A DNA stretch of 64,000 bases from Panonychus citri. Taxonomy: Eukaryota > Arthropoda > Arachnida > Trombidiformes > Tetranychidae. The stretch is taken from NCBI RefSeq assembly GCF_014898815.1, contig NW_026515421.1:41022-105021 (forward strand), in the 5' to 3' direction. The position numbers and the translations under genes were made by a program. Positions 11,888 through 23,700 of this stretch are shown here, one piece after another. A model generated the notes under the pieces. That model did no database searches and was not told the DNA's origin. It worked only from the letters and a program-made list of their open reading frames with translations. How positions within the stretch are numbered: the stretch's first letter is position 1; each line of letters begins with the position of its first letter.

Positions 11888-13425
11888 CAGTCAAGTACCT
11901 AAAATTGTCCGTACCCAAAATTGTCCAATCGATCATAGCTCCATCTAGTAGAATTAGAAATAAGCTCAATCGTCGAATTTAATTCAGTTCATTTTTCTTT
12001 AAATGTAAACAAAATGATTCAAAGACAGTTAACAATTAGTGAAAAAATTAATCTTCTCAATGATTATAGTGAATTTGGATTGAATTATGTGAAAAATAAA
12101 TATAAGGTATCAGTCAAAACAATTAAACGATATAAAAATAACGAGGAAAATATAAGAAAATCATCAAAAAATAAAACTAAGTTCAAACAGTAAGTTAATC
12201 ATTGGCAATTAATCAACAACAAATTCTAATAATTTTTTTTATTGATAGTGTTGGAGTTGAAAAGAAAGTTAAAGATCATGATGATGAGCTAATTAAGATA
12301 CTAAAAGAATATCGAGATGAAGGTTTTCCCATAGGTGGCTGGTTAATTAAGAAAGAAGGGAAATTAATTGGTGATAATCAAGGTAGATTCGAGTTACAGT
12401 GTAGCAATATGTGGTTACGTAAATTTTGCTTGAGAAAAATTTAAAGTTTGGTAATCCTTCTGGTGAATCAAATGATGTTGATACAAATACTGTTGATCAA
12501 TATCGAGTTAATATTCAACCATTAATGAGACTTTATTGTGATGATCAAATTTTTAATGTTGATGAAACATCACTGTTTTATAAATTGTTACCATCTAAAT
12601 CATATTTCTTCTCGAAAACAGAGCATTTTGGAGGTAAATTAAGTAAAGAAAGAGTAACATTGATGTTGTGTTGTTCTAGATCAGGTAACAAGAATTACCT
12701 GTAATTGTTGGTAACTCTAAAATCCTCGTTGGTTAAGAGATAATGATTTAAACAATTACGAATTTGATTATGATTCATCTTCATCAGCTTGGGTAACATC
12801 ACAATTATTTCAACGATGGTTGAATAAATTACATGATAATTTAGAAGAAAAAAATTTAAATATTTTATTAATTCTTGATAACTTCAATGGTCATCATGTT
12901 AATCAGTCTGATTATCCAAGAATTAAATTTGAATTTTTGCCACCCAATACAACTAGTCACCTCCAACCCCTTGATTGTTGTATCATAAAATCATTTAAAT
13001 CAAAATTTGCTTCTAATTTAATCAATCACGTTTATGAGTTCAAAGGCGGGAAAAAAATTGATCAAATTAAAAAAGGAATTAAATTAAATGTAGCAATCAA
13101 ATGGGTATGTAAGTCCTGGTATGAAGTTCAAAATGAGACGATTGTTAACTGTTGGAGAAAATCAGGTTTGATTCAAGTGAATCAAGATGAAGCTTATTGT
13201 TGAAAATATTGACCAAATTGTAACTAATTATAATTTAAGTATTTATATTCTGATTTGCCAACTCATGTTGAATTTTACAACAATTAAGTATAAATGATTC
13301 TCTGTTTTCTACCTTTGATGAATAAATTAAGTTTTCGAAAAAATATTTGATCGATTTTACTAATTTCAATATTCCGCTCTACAAATTCATTGTACAAAAG
13401 TGGACAATTTAGGTACTTATGACTA
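11888..13425 (+). mobile_element. Tigger/pogo-type DNA transposon with terminal inverted repeats
   Basis: The left end begins CAGTCAAGTACCTAAAATTG just after a TA (11886-11887). The right end, read on the minus strand, begins near 13425 as TAGTCATAAGTACCTAAATT. These are imperfect inverted repeats of about 23 bp enclosing 1.54 kb, with TA-flanked insertion expected for the Tc1/mariner/pogo superfamily. A second copy of the inner motif (ccaaaattgtcc) lies just inside the left end. The transposase inside is frameshifted, so the copy cannot move itself. Confidence 0.8.
12014..13203 (+). pseudogene. Tigger/pogo transposase, frameshifted
   Basis: Exon 1 (12014..12189) encodes a helix-turn-helix start (MIQRQLTISEKINLL…), followed by a 59-bp GT-AG intron (12190..12248). 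The rest shows the CENP-B-type DNA-binding domain and a DDE superfamily endonuclease core: FNVDET (first Asp), LILDNFNGHH (second Asp) and PPNTTSHLQPLDCCI (third Asp). The frame breaks near 12430, 12692 and 12722, each consistent with a single-base indel. The enzyme would cut and rejoin transposon ends. All three catalytic acids remain, but the chain cannot be made from one frame. Confidence 0.88.
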
Positions 13426-14259
13426 GCTGAATAAACAATTGTTATTATCTACGGTCGTTTGATTGAGCAACATATTTTCGTCCACGTTAATACTCGTATT
13501 TTATCATCAACTTGATCATTTTCATTATCAACAATTTTTACATTTACTTTTCTATCCACCATCATCATAATGCCAATATTCAATACTTTGACTGAGGCAA
13601 TGATTGATAATTAGAATCTGATCATTATGAGTACATATATTTAAACTGGAATGTTATCAAAGGATTAAAAGAAGGAGGATGAACTCTACTTTCCATCCTA
13701 CGGGTGTTCTTTATCGTTGTGATGACCAATTTCACCCAGAAGTTTTTCTTGATTTTTATCAACAAATTGATCTCATCAAATCGAAATTATTATTCTATCA
13801 CTTTCCTATTGTTACAAATGCAATGACGAATTTTCTGTCGATATGGATTCAAAGATGAATTAACGATCCATCCTTTTTTTTCTCTTTTCACCTCTCAACA
13901 CTATAATTTCTCTCTTTTTTGTGATTCTATTTATTAAATTTTCTATCATCGTTCTCATAATTGTCACTATTAGTGACTCACTAATCAACTAATCATAAAA
14001 AATTTAAAAGTACATAATACATATAATTTCATCTTCCAATTGCAAAGGTATCACGTTTAATTGGATGATAAAAGGGAAAGGGATGTTTTTATTATTGTAA
14101 GAATAGAAATCATTTTGTCAGCATAGATAAGTACATTTAATTGCATATCTTTTTACAGTTATTCAAGTCTAATCCAACAATTACTAAATTAATATCCATA
14201 TAATTATCTCCTATTGATTCAGCAGGTATTATTTTCAATCGCATCTCTTTTGGTACCAC
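13426..14259. other. Intergenic DNA upstream of the secreted-protein cluster
   Basis: AT-rich without recognisable genes or repeats. Confidence 0.5.
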
Positions 14260-14267
14260 TATAAAAT
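14260..14267 (+). promoter_or_regulatory. TATA box of the first secreted-protein gene
   Basis: TATAAAAT lies 126 bases before the ATG at 14386, leaving room for a short 5' leader. It is a candidate only. Confidence 0.4.
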
Positions 14268-14385
14268 GAAAATTTATCACTAATTGGTCACACTGATAAT
14301 CTTTAAGTTGATTGTGTAACTTATCAAAGAAATTGATACAACTCAGTAATTCTCACTCTCGTCTACATTATCTTAATTTCTAACG

Positions 14386-15030
14386 ATGGATTTTCTTATT
14401 TTAATTTGTTCATTGTTCACCTTAATCGTCACAATTAACGCTGGTCCAACTGACGATCACCCCCACATGCAAAATTTGTCAGGTCTTTGTAGTGACCTCA
14501 AAGAATCAATAACCGAAGGAAGTTTTGTCGCTCGTAAAAAGATTCTGGATGAATGTGCTGTGAGTAAATTACAAATCTCTCTATCAATTCTAATTCAATT
14601 TCTAATTATCGTTACCAAATTAAGGCTAAATCATTTACGACTGAACAAAGTAAGGCCATGGAAAAATGTCGAGCCAAATTACCCTTGGAAACTCCAACTG
14701 ATGTGGAAAAAGTTTGTTCCGATATGAAAACATACGAACCTAAATTCCAAGAGGTAATTAGTCTGAGTTCTAAGTATTCGAACCAATAATCGAACAAAAA
14801 ATTCATTTTCTCTCTCTCCTTGCAAAATCCATAATCAACGAGCTAATTGATTAATTTCTCGATTTCAGCTTCGAACATGCTTTAAATCTAATGGTCCAGG
14901 TCCATCTTCAAAGAAAACATTCAAGGTAAAATTGACAACAATTAAGATGTAGTAAATATTCAATTTGATGATAATTAATCTCTATTTTATTCTTTAGGAT
15001 TGCCTAATCAAAGCTCTTGGAAAAATTTAA
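14386..15030 (+). CDS. Small secreted cysteine protein, tandem paralogue A
   Basis: Four exons (14386..14559, 14625..14753, 14869..14925, 14998..15030), all with phase-0 GT-AG introns, give 130 residues. The first 19 residues are a typical signal peptide (MDFLILICSLFTLIVTINAG). The mature part is predicted helical with spaced single cysteines: GLCSDLKESI, LDECA, EKCRAKLPLETPTDVEKVCSD, LRTCFK, DCLIKAL. The second exon is exactly 43 codons in all three paralogues and carries the shared core LPxxTxxxVxxxCxD. Function is unknown. Lineage-specific secreted families of this kind in plant-feeding mites are often salivary, but that is inference. AATAAA at 15155 follows the stop. Confidence 0.85.
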
Positions 15031-15413
15031 ATACCTCAGGGTGATATTGAATATGGACTGAAAACTTTTTATAACGAATACCAATTTAATTACTTTCACG
15101 TTGCTTTTGATTAATTTGGGATAATGAATATTGTTGATACTAATTGTATAATCAAATAAATTAAAATCTTTCAAACGATAACCTTTTGTCCACTTTTACA
15201 ATCGGCGACAATCAATCATTAACATTAATGACATTTCCATACTTTTATCAACCATTAGTTACACTTTTCAACAATTAAATGAATTAAAATCCTCCCTTTT
15301 TTAGTAACTAAATCAAATTAATAACGAATCACAATCAGTGACAATCAACAGTTTTAATAAACCAACTCTCTAGTTACATTCAAGCAATAATCTTGAACTA
15401 AAATCCATCAGCA

Positions 15414-16043
15414 ATGGGGAAAAAAGCCTTGCTAATTGTTACACTCTACTCATTGTTAATTTTAATTGTTTCACAAGAAATTAACATTAAAAGCTTATTC
15501 ATCGGTACTTGTGATCATATTTTGGAAGCAATTAAATCAGGAAAATACTCTGAAAACCAGAAAATAGTAAATGATTGTCTGGTAAGTTAACTAATTAATT
15601 TCTGATAGTCGAGTCAATTATAATATCATTTCTCATTTAATTATTACAGAAGGAACCAAAATGTAAACAATTTGCTGATCCGGTTGATAAATGTTATGAA
15701 ATTTTACCAATGAGAACACCAGAGGAAATCAATTCAACTTGTTCAAATATTGATGGTAACTTAATTGCTTTTGGACAGGTAAATTAAATTACCAATTTTT
15801 TACCCATTACAATCAATTGAATAAATTTTGCATCCCTTTAATTGTCAGGTAAAAAGTTGTATGGAAAATTTAACTTCAACCATGGATCTAAATAGTTTCC
15901 AGGTAATTGTAAAATCTTCTTAAAAAACAATTCTAATTGTTTCATCCAATTGTAATTGTAAGTAAAATCTAATTTTTCAATTGTTATATTAGAAATGCTG
16001 TGAAAACTATTTGACTCGGACAAAGGTTAATCAAACAGTCTGA
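15414..16043 (+). CDS. Small secreted cysteine protein, tandem paralogue B
   Basis: Exons 15414..15581, 15650..15778, 15849..15902 and 15993..16043 give 133 residues. A signal peptide covers about residues 1-21 (MGKKALLIVTLYSLLILIVS). The 43-codon second exon reads …CYEILPMRTPEEINSTCSNI…, parallel to its neighbours. The third exon begins VKSCMEN and the fourth KCCENY, as in paralogue C (VKKC…, ECCKKM). AATAAA at 16141 is a plausible polyadenylation signal. No TATA box was obvious. The spacing of 383 bp after paralogue A fits tandem duplication. Confidence 0.85.
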
Positions 16044-16855
16044 TTCACTAATTAGTATTATTCAACCACTGGAACAATCAACTGGATTATGATTAATTCA
16101 CGAATTATTATTGTATCAATAATCACCTTAATTTTAACTAAATAAATGACCAATCAATTGCACAATTTAAACTTTTTGTTAAATTTATTTATTGTTTTTG
16201 AATGAATGATCTATTAAAAGGTAATATAACTATCAAAATTAATTGTTTACAATTTAATGTAGTTGTTATTCAAATACACTTTGTAGATATCGTTGATGAT
16301 TATTTCTAAATGTATGGTTAATTTAAATTACAATTAAAATTACCATCACAATAGTATAGCAATCGAGAAATTGTGTCAACAATTAGCTGATCACAATTAG
16401 TCAAACTGATGTGACAAAAAAATGCTACGGTTAATAAAAAATTAATAAACTTTACAATTAATCATATCAATTAGCTGATTGTTGTTTATTTTCAGTGTGA
16501 ATTGTAACCATTATGATAATGATGAACAATTTAATTTAATTTCTATTAATAGTTAATCAAATTCATGGTTAAAAGTGAAACTCACAAAGCAATTATGATT
16601 ATCTCAATTGACAACTTGACAATTTGATTAAATTACAATTATCATCTGTACACATTTATAATTGGGTTGAATTAAATTCAACATTAATTGAATATAATAT
16701 AATCATAAATTGTAAACTTTAATTTGATTAGTTACAACCTTTCAAAAAAGTTTTATATTTAATCAGATTGATTTGATTGTCACCATAAACAATTAGAAAC
16801 AAATAAAGGTAATCACATAAAGATAATTAATTATATTTTAATTGTAATCCTTTGA
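16044..16855. other. AT-rich spacer between paralogues B and C
   Basis: Very AT-rich with many short caattaattg-like blocks; no gene is seen. Confidence 0.5.
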
Positions 16856-16864
16856 TATAAAAAG
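16856..16864 (+). promoter_or_regulatory. TATA box of secreted-protein paralogue C
   Basis: TATAAAAAG sits 120 bases before the preferred ATG (16976). The spacing is nearly the same as for paralogue A (126 bases), which supports both calls and the choice of the downstream ATG. Confidence 0.5.
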
Positions 16865-16975
16865 AGACTCAACTTAATTTTCATGAGTAAATTGTTAGCC
16901 GATCAACATAGATCAAGTCTCAAGTCTAAATCAAGTTACAATTTTGTTTATCGTACCAATCAACTAATCAACAAG

Positions 16976-17565
16976 ATGATTAAAAAAGTTTTATCTATTT
17001 TCCTATTGTTAACTATCATCTCAACAATTAAAGCTGAACCGACTCCCAAAAATGTATTAACATTTAGATGTCAAAAAATGTTGGAAGGAATAAAAAATGG
17101 CTCATTTGAAAAGGCCCAAAAGGAGCTAGAAGATTGTAGAGTAAGTAGATTTAAACAATTTAACCGAATTAGTGGTGATTAACTAATTGCTCGTCGATTG
17201 TCAGGAACAAGCCGTACCTAAGGACATCTTTGCTGCGGTCAATAAATGTGACGAGCAATTGCCCATGAAAACTGCCGATCAAGTGACCAAAATTTGTGCT
17301 GATATTGACGGAAATGTCGCAAAATTTGAAGAGGTAAAGTTGATTGTTGCCTAGTGATTTTCTTATTGATTGATTAATTTTCTCATCAATTGTTCTTAGG
17401 TTAAGAAGTGTACTGATCAAGCTCTTGGAAAGGAGAACATGGGAAAATTTAGGGTGAGTTAATTGTTTAGAATTAACTAATTCAGCTAATCGAATGATTT
17501 AATTGTTACTTTAATAGGAGTGTTGTAAGAAAATGGCTGGAGGAGATCCAAAGCCTCCGCAATAA
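16976..17565 (+). CDS. Small secreted cysteine protein, tandem paralogue C
   Basis: Exons 16976..17140, 17205..17333, 17400..17453 and 17518..17565 give 131 residues. I chose the ATG at 16976 over the in-frame ATG at 16883 because it starts a clear signal peptide (MIKKVLSIFLLLTIISTIKA), as in the paralogues. Cysteine order matches paralogue B: RCQKML, EDCR, NKCDEQLPMKTADQVTKICAD, KKCTDQ, ECCKKM. Paralogue A shares LGK near the end. All introns are 64-71 bp and phase 0. AATAAA at 17671 follows. Function is unknown. Confidence 0.85.
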
Positions 17566-17772
17566 ACTGGGCTTATGATTGAACTTCAATTGTGATTAAC
17601 GATCAATACCTTTGGTTTTCATTTAATTTTGAATTTGATTTCTGCTTTTCTTTCAATGAATTTAATTGCTAATAAAACTTGTCATGATAATTACATTTCT
17701 TCAAGATCTACCAGTTATTTGACTAATACGTTCGGGGTTGATTGGAATGACTGAAGTTGTGGTGAAATAGTT

Positions 17773-19031
17773 TTATGTAGAATAGTTTTCGTCCAGAACG
17801 ATTATGGTTCTTAGGACCTTCGAAGCACTCAGATCGTCAAATGCTTCTTTAATCTCCTCTAAGGGTCGGTTGGATGTGATGAATTTATTTAGATCAATTT
17901 TATCAGTACGAACTAAGTCTATTAGACCAGGATGTCTTCGTGTCTGTAGTTACCATAAAGTCCGCCAGTGATTGTTATACCACAGAAAACATCGGCTGCA
18001 GAGATTGGAAATGTAGCCCCTGGAACAGGTAATCCAACCAATGCTGCTCTCGATGTGACCTTAGGTACTAAAGATTCGACGGCTTCTTTCATCGCAATTG
18101 TAGCACCGACACAACAAACAGTATGATCAACACCATTTCCACTTGTAAGATCCTTAACCGCATCAACACTTGTCTTACCAGATTCGAGTTCGTTTGGGTT
18201 AACAAAATGAGTGAAACCAAATTTTTTTGCGATTGGAAATTTATCTGAATTAAGATCGATTCCAATTATCATTGATGCCTCACAATGATCTGCACCAAGA
18301 CCAGCAGCTAATCCAAGTGTTCCTAATCCCCATATTGCAACACTTGACCCTTTGGTAACTCGAGAAATGTTTACCGCTGATCCATATCCGGTTGGTATTC
18401 CACATGCTATCAGACAAATTTTCCTAAGATCAACATCTTCTTGGTCAATCTTGACCACTCGATCTGCTTCAACTAAAGTATATTCTAGATTTCAATGACA
18501 AGAATTAGTAAACATGTTGATTAAGTGTATTTCGAGAATTTTTATCCTCAAATTGATATTCGATAAGATTTTTTTACCTGAGAAAGTACTTGCACCAAAC
18601 AAACGATAACATGGTTCACCTTTAACTGTGAATGGGATCTCACTTGTTTCGATGTTTATTTGAGCATTCAACATGCTGGTTCCACAATAATTAGCTATTC
18701 CTTTATCACAATCTGAACATTTTTCGCATTTACCGAAAAACATTACAAGCACTTTATCTCCAATCGTAACATTAGTCACATTGTCACCAATCGATTCAAC
18801 TATTCCAGCTCCTTCGTGACCAGGAACATAAGGAAACATTGATTCACCCAAAGCCATTCCCGATTCTGAATAATCAATTAAATCAGAATGACAAACACCA
18901 CTGGCGATTATTTTAACTCGAACCTCGGATCTACTTGGAGGTCGCACTGTTATCGTTTCAACAGTCAACGGTCCTTTAGGAGCCCATAAAACAGCAGCTC
19001 GACAATCTATTGATTCACCAACAGTCGACAT
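17773..19031 (-). pseudogene. Zinc-dependent alcohol dehydrogenase, one frame break near the C-terminus
   Basis: Exon 1 (18578..19031) and exon 2 (17773..18484) join over a 93-bp intron, phase 1. Medium-chain ADH features are complete: catalytic-zinc Cys in SGVCHSD, PGHEGAGIVESIG, structural-zinc cysteines in GKCEKCSDCDKGIANYC, the third zinc ligand in ACGIPTGYGSAV, the Rossmann motif GLGTLG, and an Asp for NAD binding in IGIDLNS. The domain order resembles class III/bacterial-type ADHs. Near 17930-17945 the frame shifts by one base; the expected ending (GLIDLVRTDKIDLNKFI…RTIIVLDEN) continues in another frame to a stop at 17773. This is either a recent pseudogene or a base error; without the shift the chain stops about 50 residues early. 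Confidence 0.8.
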
Positions 19032-20700
19032 TGTGATGATTCAAGCTACTTTGTTCTGTTTGATCTTCTCAATTATGAGGAATATGTTTAGGAATAGCCA
19101 AAGAGAAAAGTAAAAATAATCGATAAAAAAACTTGGAAGTTTTTAAACTTGAGCCATGCAACCAAAGTTTTCATATTAAGTACAAATAAATTATTCGTGA
19201 TGAACTTTCATTCAGAAGTTAATATCGACCCATTGAAAAACACTTTATCGCCATAAAGAAAACCGATCTTTATGAACATTAAAATTAATCACGAGAATAA
19301 AAGTTAAAAAGTTTAATTGATTCTCGATTAATCATTGAAACTAACGTAATTCTATTGATGATTGTGACAATTTGTAATTAATTTTGATGGGAGAACAAGT
19401 TTACGAATTGATTCTTGAGTCAATCATATTACTCTATTTTTGTTTCGCTCTCTAGCTCATCTGATTGAAAAATAACAGAGATCAGGTTATCATCATTAAG
19501 GTTATAATCTAATGATGATCTGTGGAAAATAAAAAAGAAAAGGAAACGCAAGGAGAAAAAAATTTAATTTCTTCATTGTGATCAGATTGATCCTGGAAAA
19601 TTACGGAGAAGCAAAGGAAGATAAACACTCATTTGATGAATTCTACATAACTTCTATCTTATGGATTTTTCTTCATGATCGTCTTATTTTTTCATATTTC
19701 ATCCTCATCCTCATCTTCAAAATTCATCATCATCAAATAAAATTGACTTTCCCTGTCACAACCTTTTTCCTCTTTATTCTTTACTTTTTATCTCTCTCTC
19801 TCTCTCTTTCACTTGTTTTTTATAGTAAAATATTAAAAAAATTAAATTGACAAATGGCTTTTTATTCAGGCACACACACTCACGCATCATCATTATCCCT
19901 TAACAACTTTACCTTATTATCACAACCTTACCACCTCTTCAGTTTTTAAACATTGTTACTAAATCTTCAGCCAAATGATCAAAGCAATATTGAAAAATAT
20001 ATCAAAATACTAATGATAATTACAAGTCAACAACACAAATAACATTTAATTGTAAGTTAGTCACATCAAAACTGCAACATTGATTGAATTAAGTTCTAAC
20101 AAAACAGCGACAACAACAATTAGCTCCAAAAACATATAGTTAGTCAATCAAGATTCGAATAATTAATAATAGTAATCAAATGAATTGGTACGGTAAAATT
20201 GACTCATCCTTGATTAAACTAATATTGATAAAATTTTTTCTCTAATTTGAAAATATTGAATGATATGATTAGTTTAATTTTCGAAGCCATTATTATGATT
20301 ACGATCACTTATTCAGGTAATTTGGATTGTTTACAAAAGTAGAATCATCATCAGTTAGAAGTAGAAATTGTATTGTTATCAAAAAAAGAGAAAAAGAAAG
20401 AAGATTCAATATGTATAAAAGAAGAAAAAAAAAGTTCTTTTCACGCAAAAATCTCGTTTCCATTATAATGGTAACAATCATGAAGATAATAACATAGAGA
20501 CATTGGTGCCAATGTTATTTTCTGCTTGGCATTATAATATTTTAACAGAAATTGAATTTGAAATGAAGCAAAAAAGGATTGATGGATAAACAAGAAACAT
20601 AATCAACAAGATAATCCATAAGGAGGTAACCAGTATTATTGCAATTCGAGTGGTACTAATCATGTTGTTACTATTTGATTTGATTTGACAATAATATCTT
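19032..20700. other. Intergenic DNA upstream of the ADH gene
   Basis: AT-rich, with a short CT run near 19790-19810. No convincing coding potential. Confidence 0.5.
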
Positions 20701-23700
20701 AACATAAGGGATCTGATTTATATTAATATCAATCAGGTAAAAAAGTATTAACTTTGTAACACAAAATTGATGAGGATGAAAAGAGGATGCGGATAATATT
20801 TAGATTGAAAATTTTAAGCATCTTCAGGATGAATTTTCATCTCTTTAGTGTCTAAATATTATAACATTGTAAAGATGAAATAATTTCTCAATGGTTATAA
20901 ACCTCGTGATGATGATTGTTAATATCATCATTTTTTCCAAGTGATGCCTTGTGATTATCATGATAATAATACTAGTAATAATGTTATCATCGTAATAAAT
21001 GAAAAACCAGAACCTCCCATGATGATAATGATTTACCAGCATTAACTTTGCAAAATTATCATCATCTCTATTATTGCCTTTTTTTAGTGGAAAATATTAT
21101 AACCAAATAATATTTATCATCATGTCTACAAAATATTCATCATTATTTCCAGTTCTTACTTTGGCTAGTGGACTCATCGTGACTTTGAATTTCATTCAGA
21201 GATCATCATCATCCTTATCTTCATAATGATGTATTAATACAAATGATGATCATGTTTGAGAAAGGATTATCTTCAATGAGGGAAGATGATTATCGAAAAT
21301 GTTTGAGGAAAGTTCTGATCCGTTGAAATTTAAATCCTTTCTTTTCTCCCTTTCAATTTATTGATTATTTTCTAGAAATCAATTCAAAGGATTAAAAAAA
21401 TGATTGGTAATTAGAATCAATTTAAATCTAATTGAATTAAGTACATGTCTGATTTTTACTCATTTCTACTCTAATTGGATTAGCACTTTGCCAAAATGTT
21501 CAAGTGGTTAAAACTTGATAAGATTTTTATGATTAATATTGATGATTTTGTGAACAATCAATTGGTATCAACAATCAAAATTGAATCCAATTGATTTAAC
21601 CAAAAAAATACCAATAATCTGATCAGAATCAAAATTCAAACAATCATATCAACAACAAACTTTTCAATTGATCAAATTGAAGTTTTAACTTATCAATATA
21701 TTGAACAGTTTGAACATTATAACAACAATCATCATTTTTATCATAATTATAAATGTAACTGATAGCTATTAATAATTTAAAGGCTTTATCCCTATTACAA
21801 ACTAATGCTCGGTTATCATGAAAAAAGTGATGGTACTAATCATGATTAACATCATTAAAATGATGATAGCAGTAAAAAATAATGATAATCATGATGATAA
21901 GTAATTACAATGAGTTGGAAAAATTTTCATCTCAGTTGGTGATGAAAACTTTATTACATTTTTGTTGTTGATATTGTTCAACCTTCATCATTATAATAAA
22001 CAACAACAACATTTTTGTCAGCATCATGATAAACCAACAATTGTCATCAAGGGAGTTCATTTTATTATATAAGGGGCAGGGATGTATCATAATGATAGCC
22101 ATCATGGTGAAAGTGATGAGGGTGATGAAACGAGTCCCTGTGAATTTTATTTCCAATTTAAGTTTTATTATATTCAGAGTAAAAAAGGTGATGAAGATAT
22201 CGATGAAGATAAAGATGGTGATGATGATGATAAGTTGAATTGATGATATTATATGAGACGTGCTGATAATGATGATGAGGAAGCTGTGATTTAAAAAGAG
22301 GCTAAAATTTAGTCAATCAGATTAATACAAGGAGGAAGGTTTTATGATTATTATATTTGACTGTTTAGGTTAACAGTGAAAAGGGATTGAGATGATGATG
22401 ATGATGAAGAGTAGGAGGTGGTAGAGGTTGTGAGGGTGAAGATGTTGGAAGAGAAGTGATAAAAAGAGATGAAGGAGTTAGAAGATTTATAAGAATGATG
22501 ATAATGATGATGACGATTACAATTGCTTCAATTGACATTACCTTTTACCCCATAAATCTGCCTCTTCATTTAATCTTCAAGCCTCTTATCATCCGAATCA
22601 TACTCAGCATCATCTTAATCTTCATCCTTTTTTGCATTTTACATCATCTACCTTCCCCTTGAATACTTTGATCAATGAAATTTATTTCGAATCCATTGTT
22701 ATCAATATCTGTTTATCTGAATAAAAAACGTTGCTTGATGAGTTCGAGAAAGAGGAGGAGGGAAAAAACAGTTCTGATGATTATGAGAAAAAAAGTTCTG
22801 GTTCTAATTTCGACTCTGATTTATATTACCCTGTGTTCTGGACGGTTTATGATAAATCATTGGTTTTCGAATAAACTGTTTTCAACATTTCAAATCGAAT
22901 CTACGTTGAATTTAAATTACGCAAAGAACTAAATTTACTTTTAATTTGATGATTAAATTTACATATTTGTATCTTTGATATTGACAGGGAAGATGAGGAA
23001 GAGAGAGAGAGAGAGAGAGAGAGAGTACTGAGAATAAACATTTTCAAGATTATCTTATTTGATGATCGAATTTTAAAAACTTAGAATTTCAAAACCAAAA
23101 ATAAATTTTAAACTCAGTTATGTATAAACATGGAGTATGAATCACTGAGAATTATTCTTGTTTAGCAAGTTTGATGGTAAAATTTGCGAAACAAGAGAGA
23201 CTAAAAGAAGCATTTGAGAAAGAAGAACAAAAAAGTGCTGAGTTTATCATGAAATCCGCAAGGAAACCAAACAACAACAATAACGATGTTAAAATAGAAC
23301 TTTAACTTTAATATGATAATAGCTTTCTGGACAATGAACGGACCAAGAAAACTATAATCTCACTTGGTCAGTTTATCATAATATTAAAATGAAAAGCCTG
23401 ATTATCATTATTATTATATTATCATGTTAATTTTGATGATGAACAACTAGATTAAGATTGAGTTTGCTCAAAATGAATCATAAATTATGTTCAGTTATGA
23501 ACACAATCAGAATTAACAACAATCGAGGAAAGTTATTGCATTAACATTAATTTAATAATAATGTAATATATTAAGATAATAAATTATAATGAGTGAAAAT
23601 GTCTTTTGGTTATCTTGATGATAATTAAGGTAGGAAAGCTTTAGCTTTTAATCAGATGATAATCAGATGAAGATTATGATTATTTGGTGATTAGCATTTG

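Noticed and set aside
22026..22932. Met/Ile-rich open frames in the GAT/ATC region
   Set aside because: Simple-sequence artefacts without splice structure or protein-like composition.
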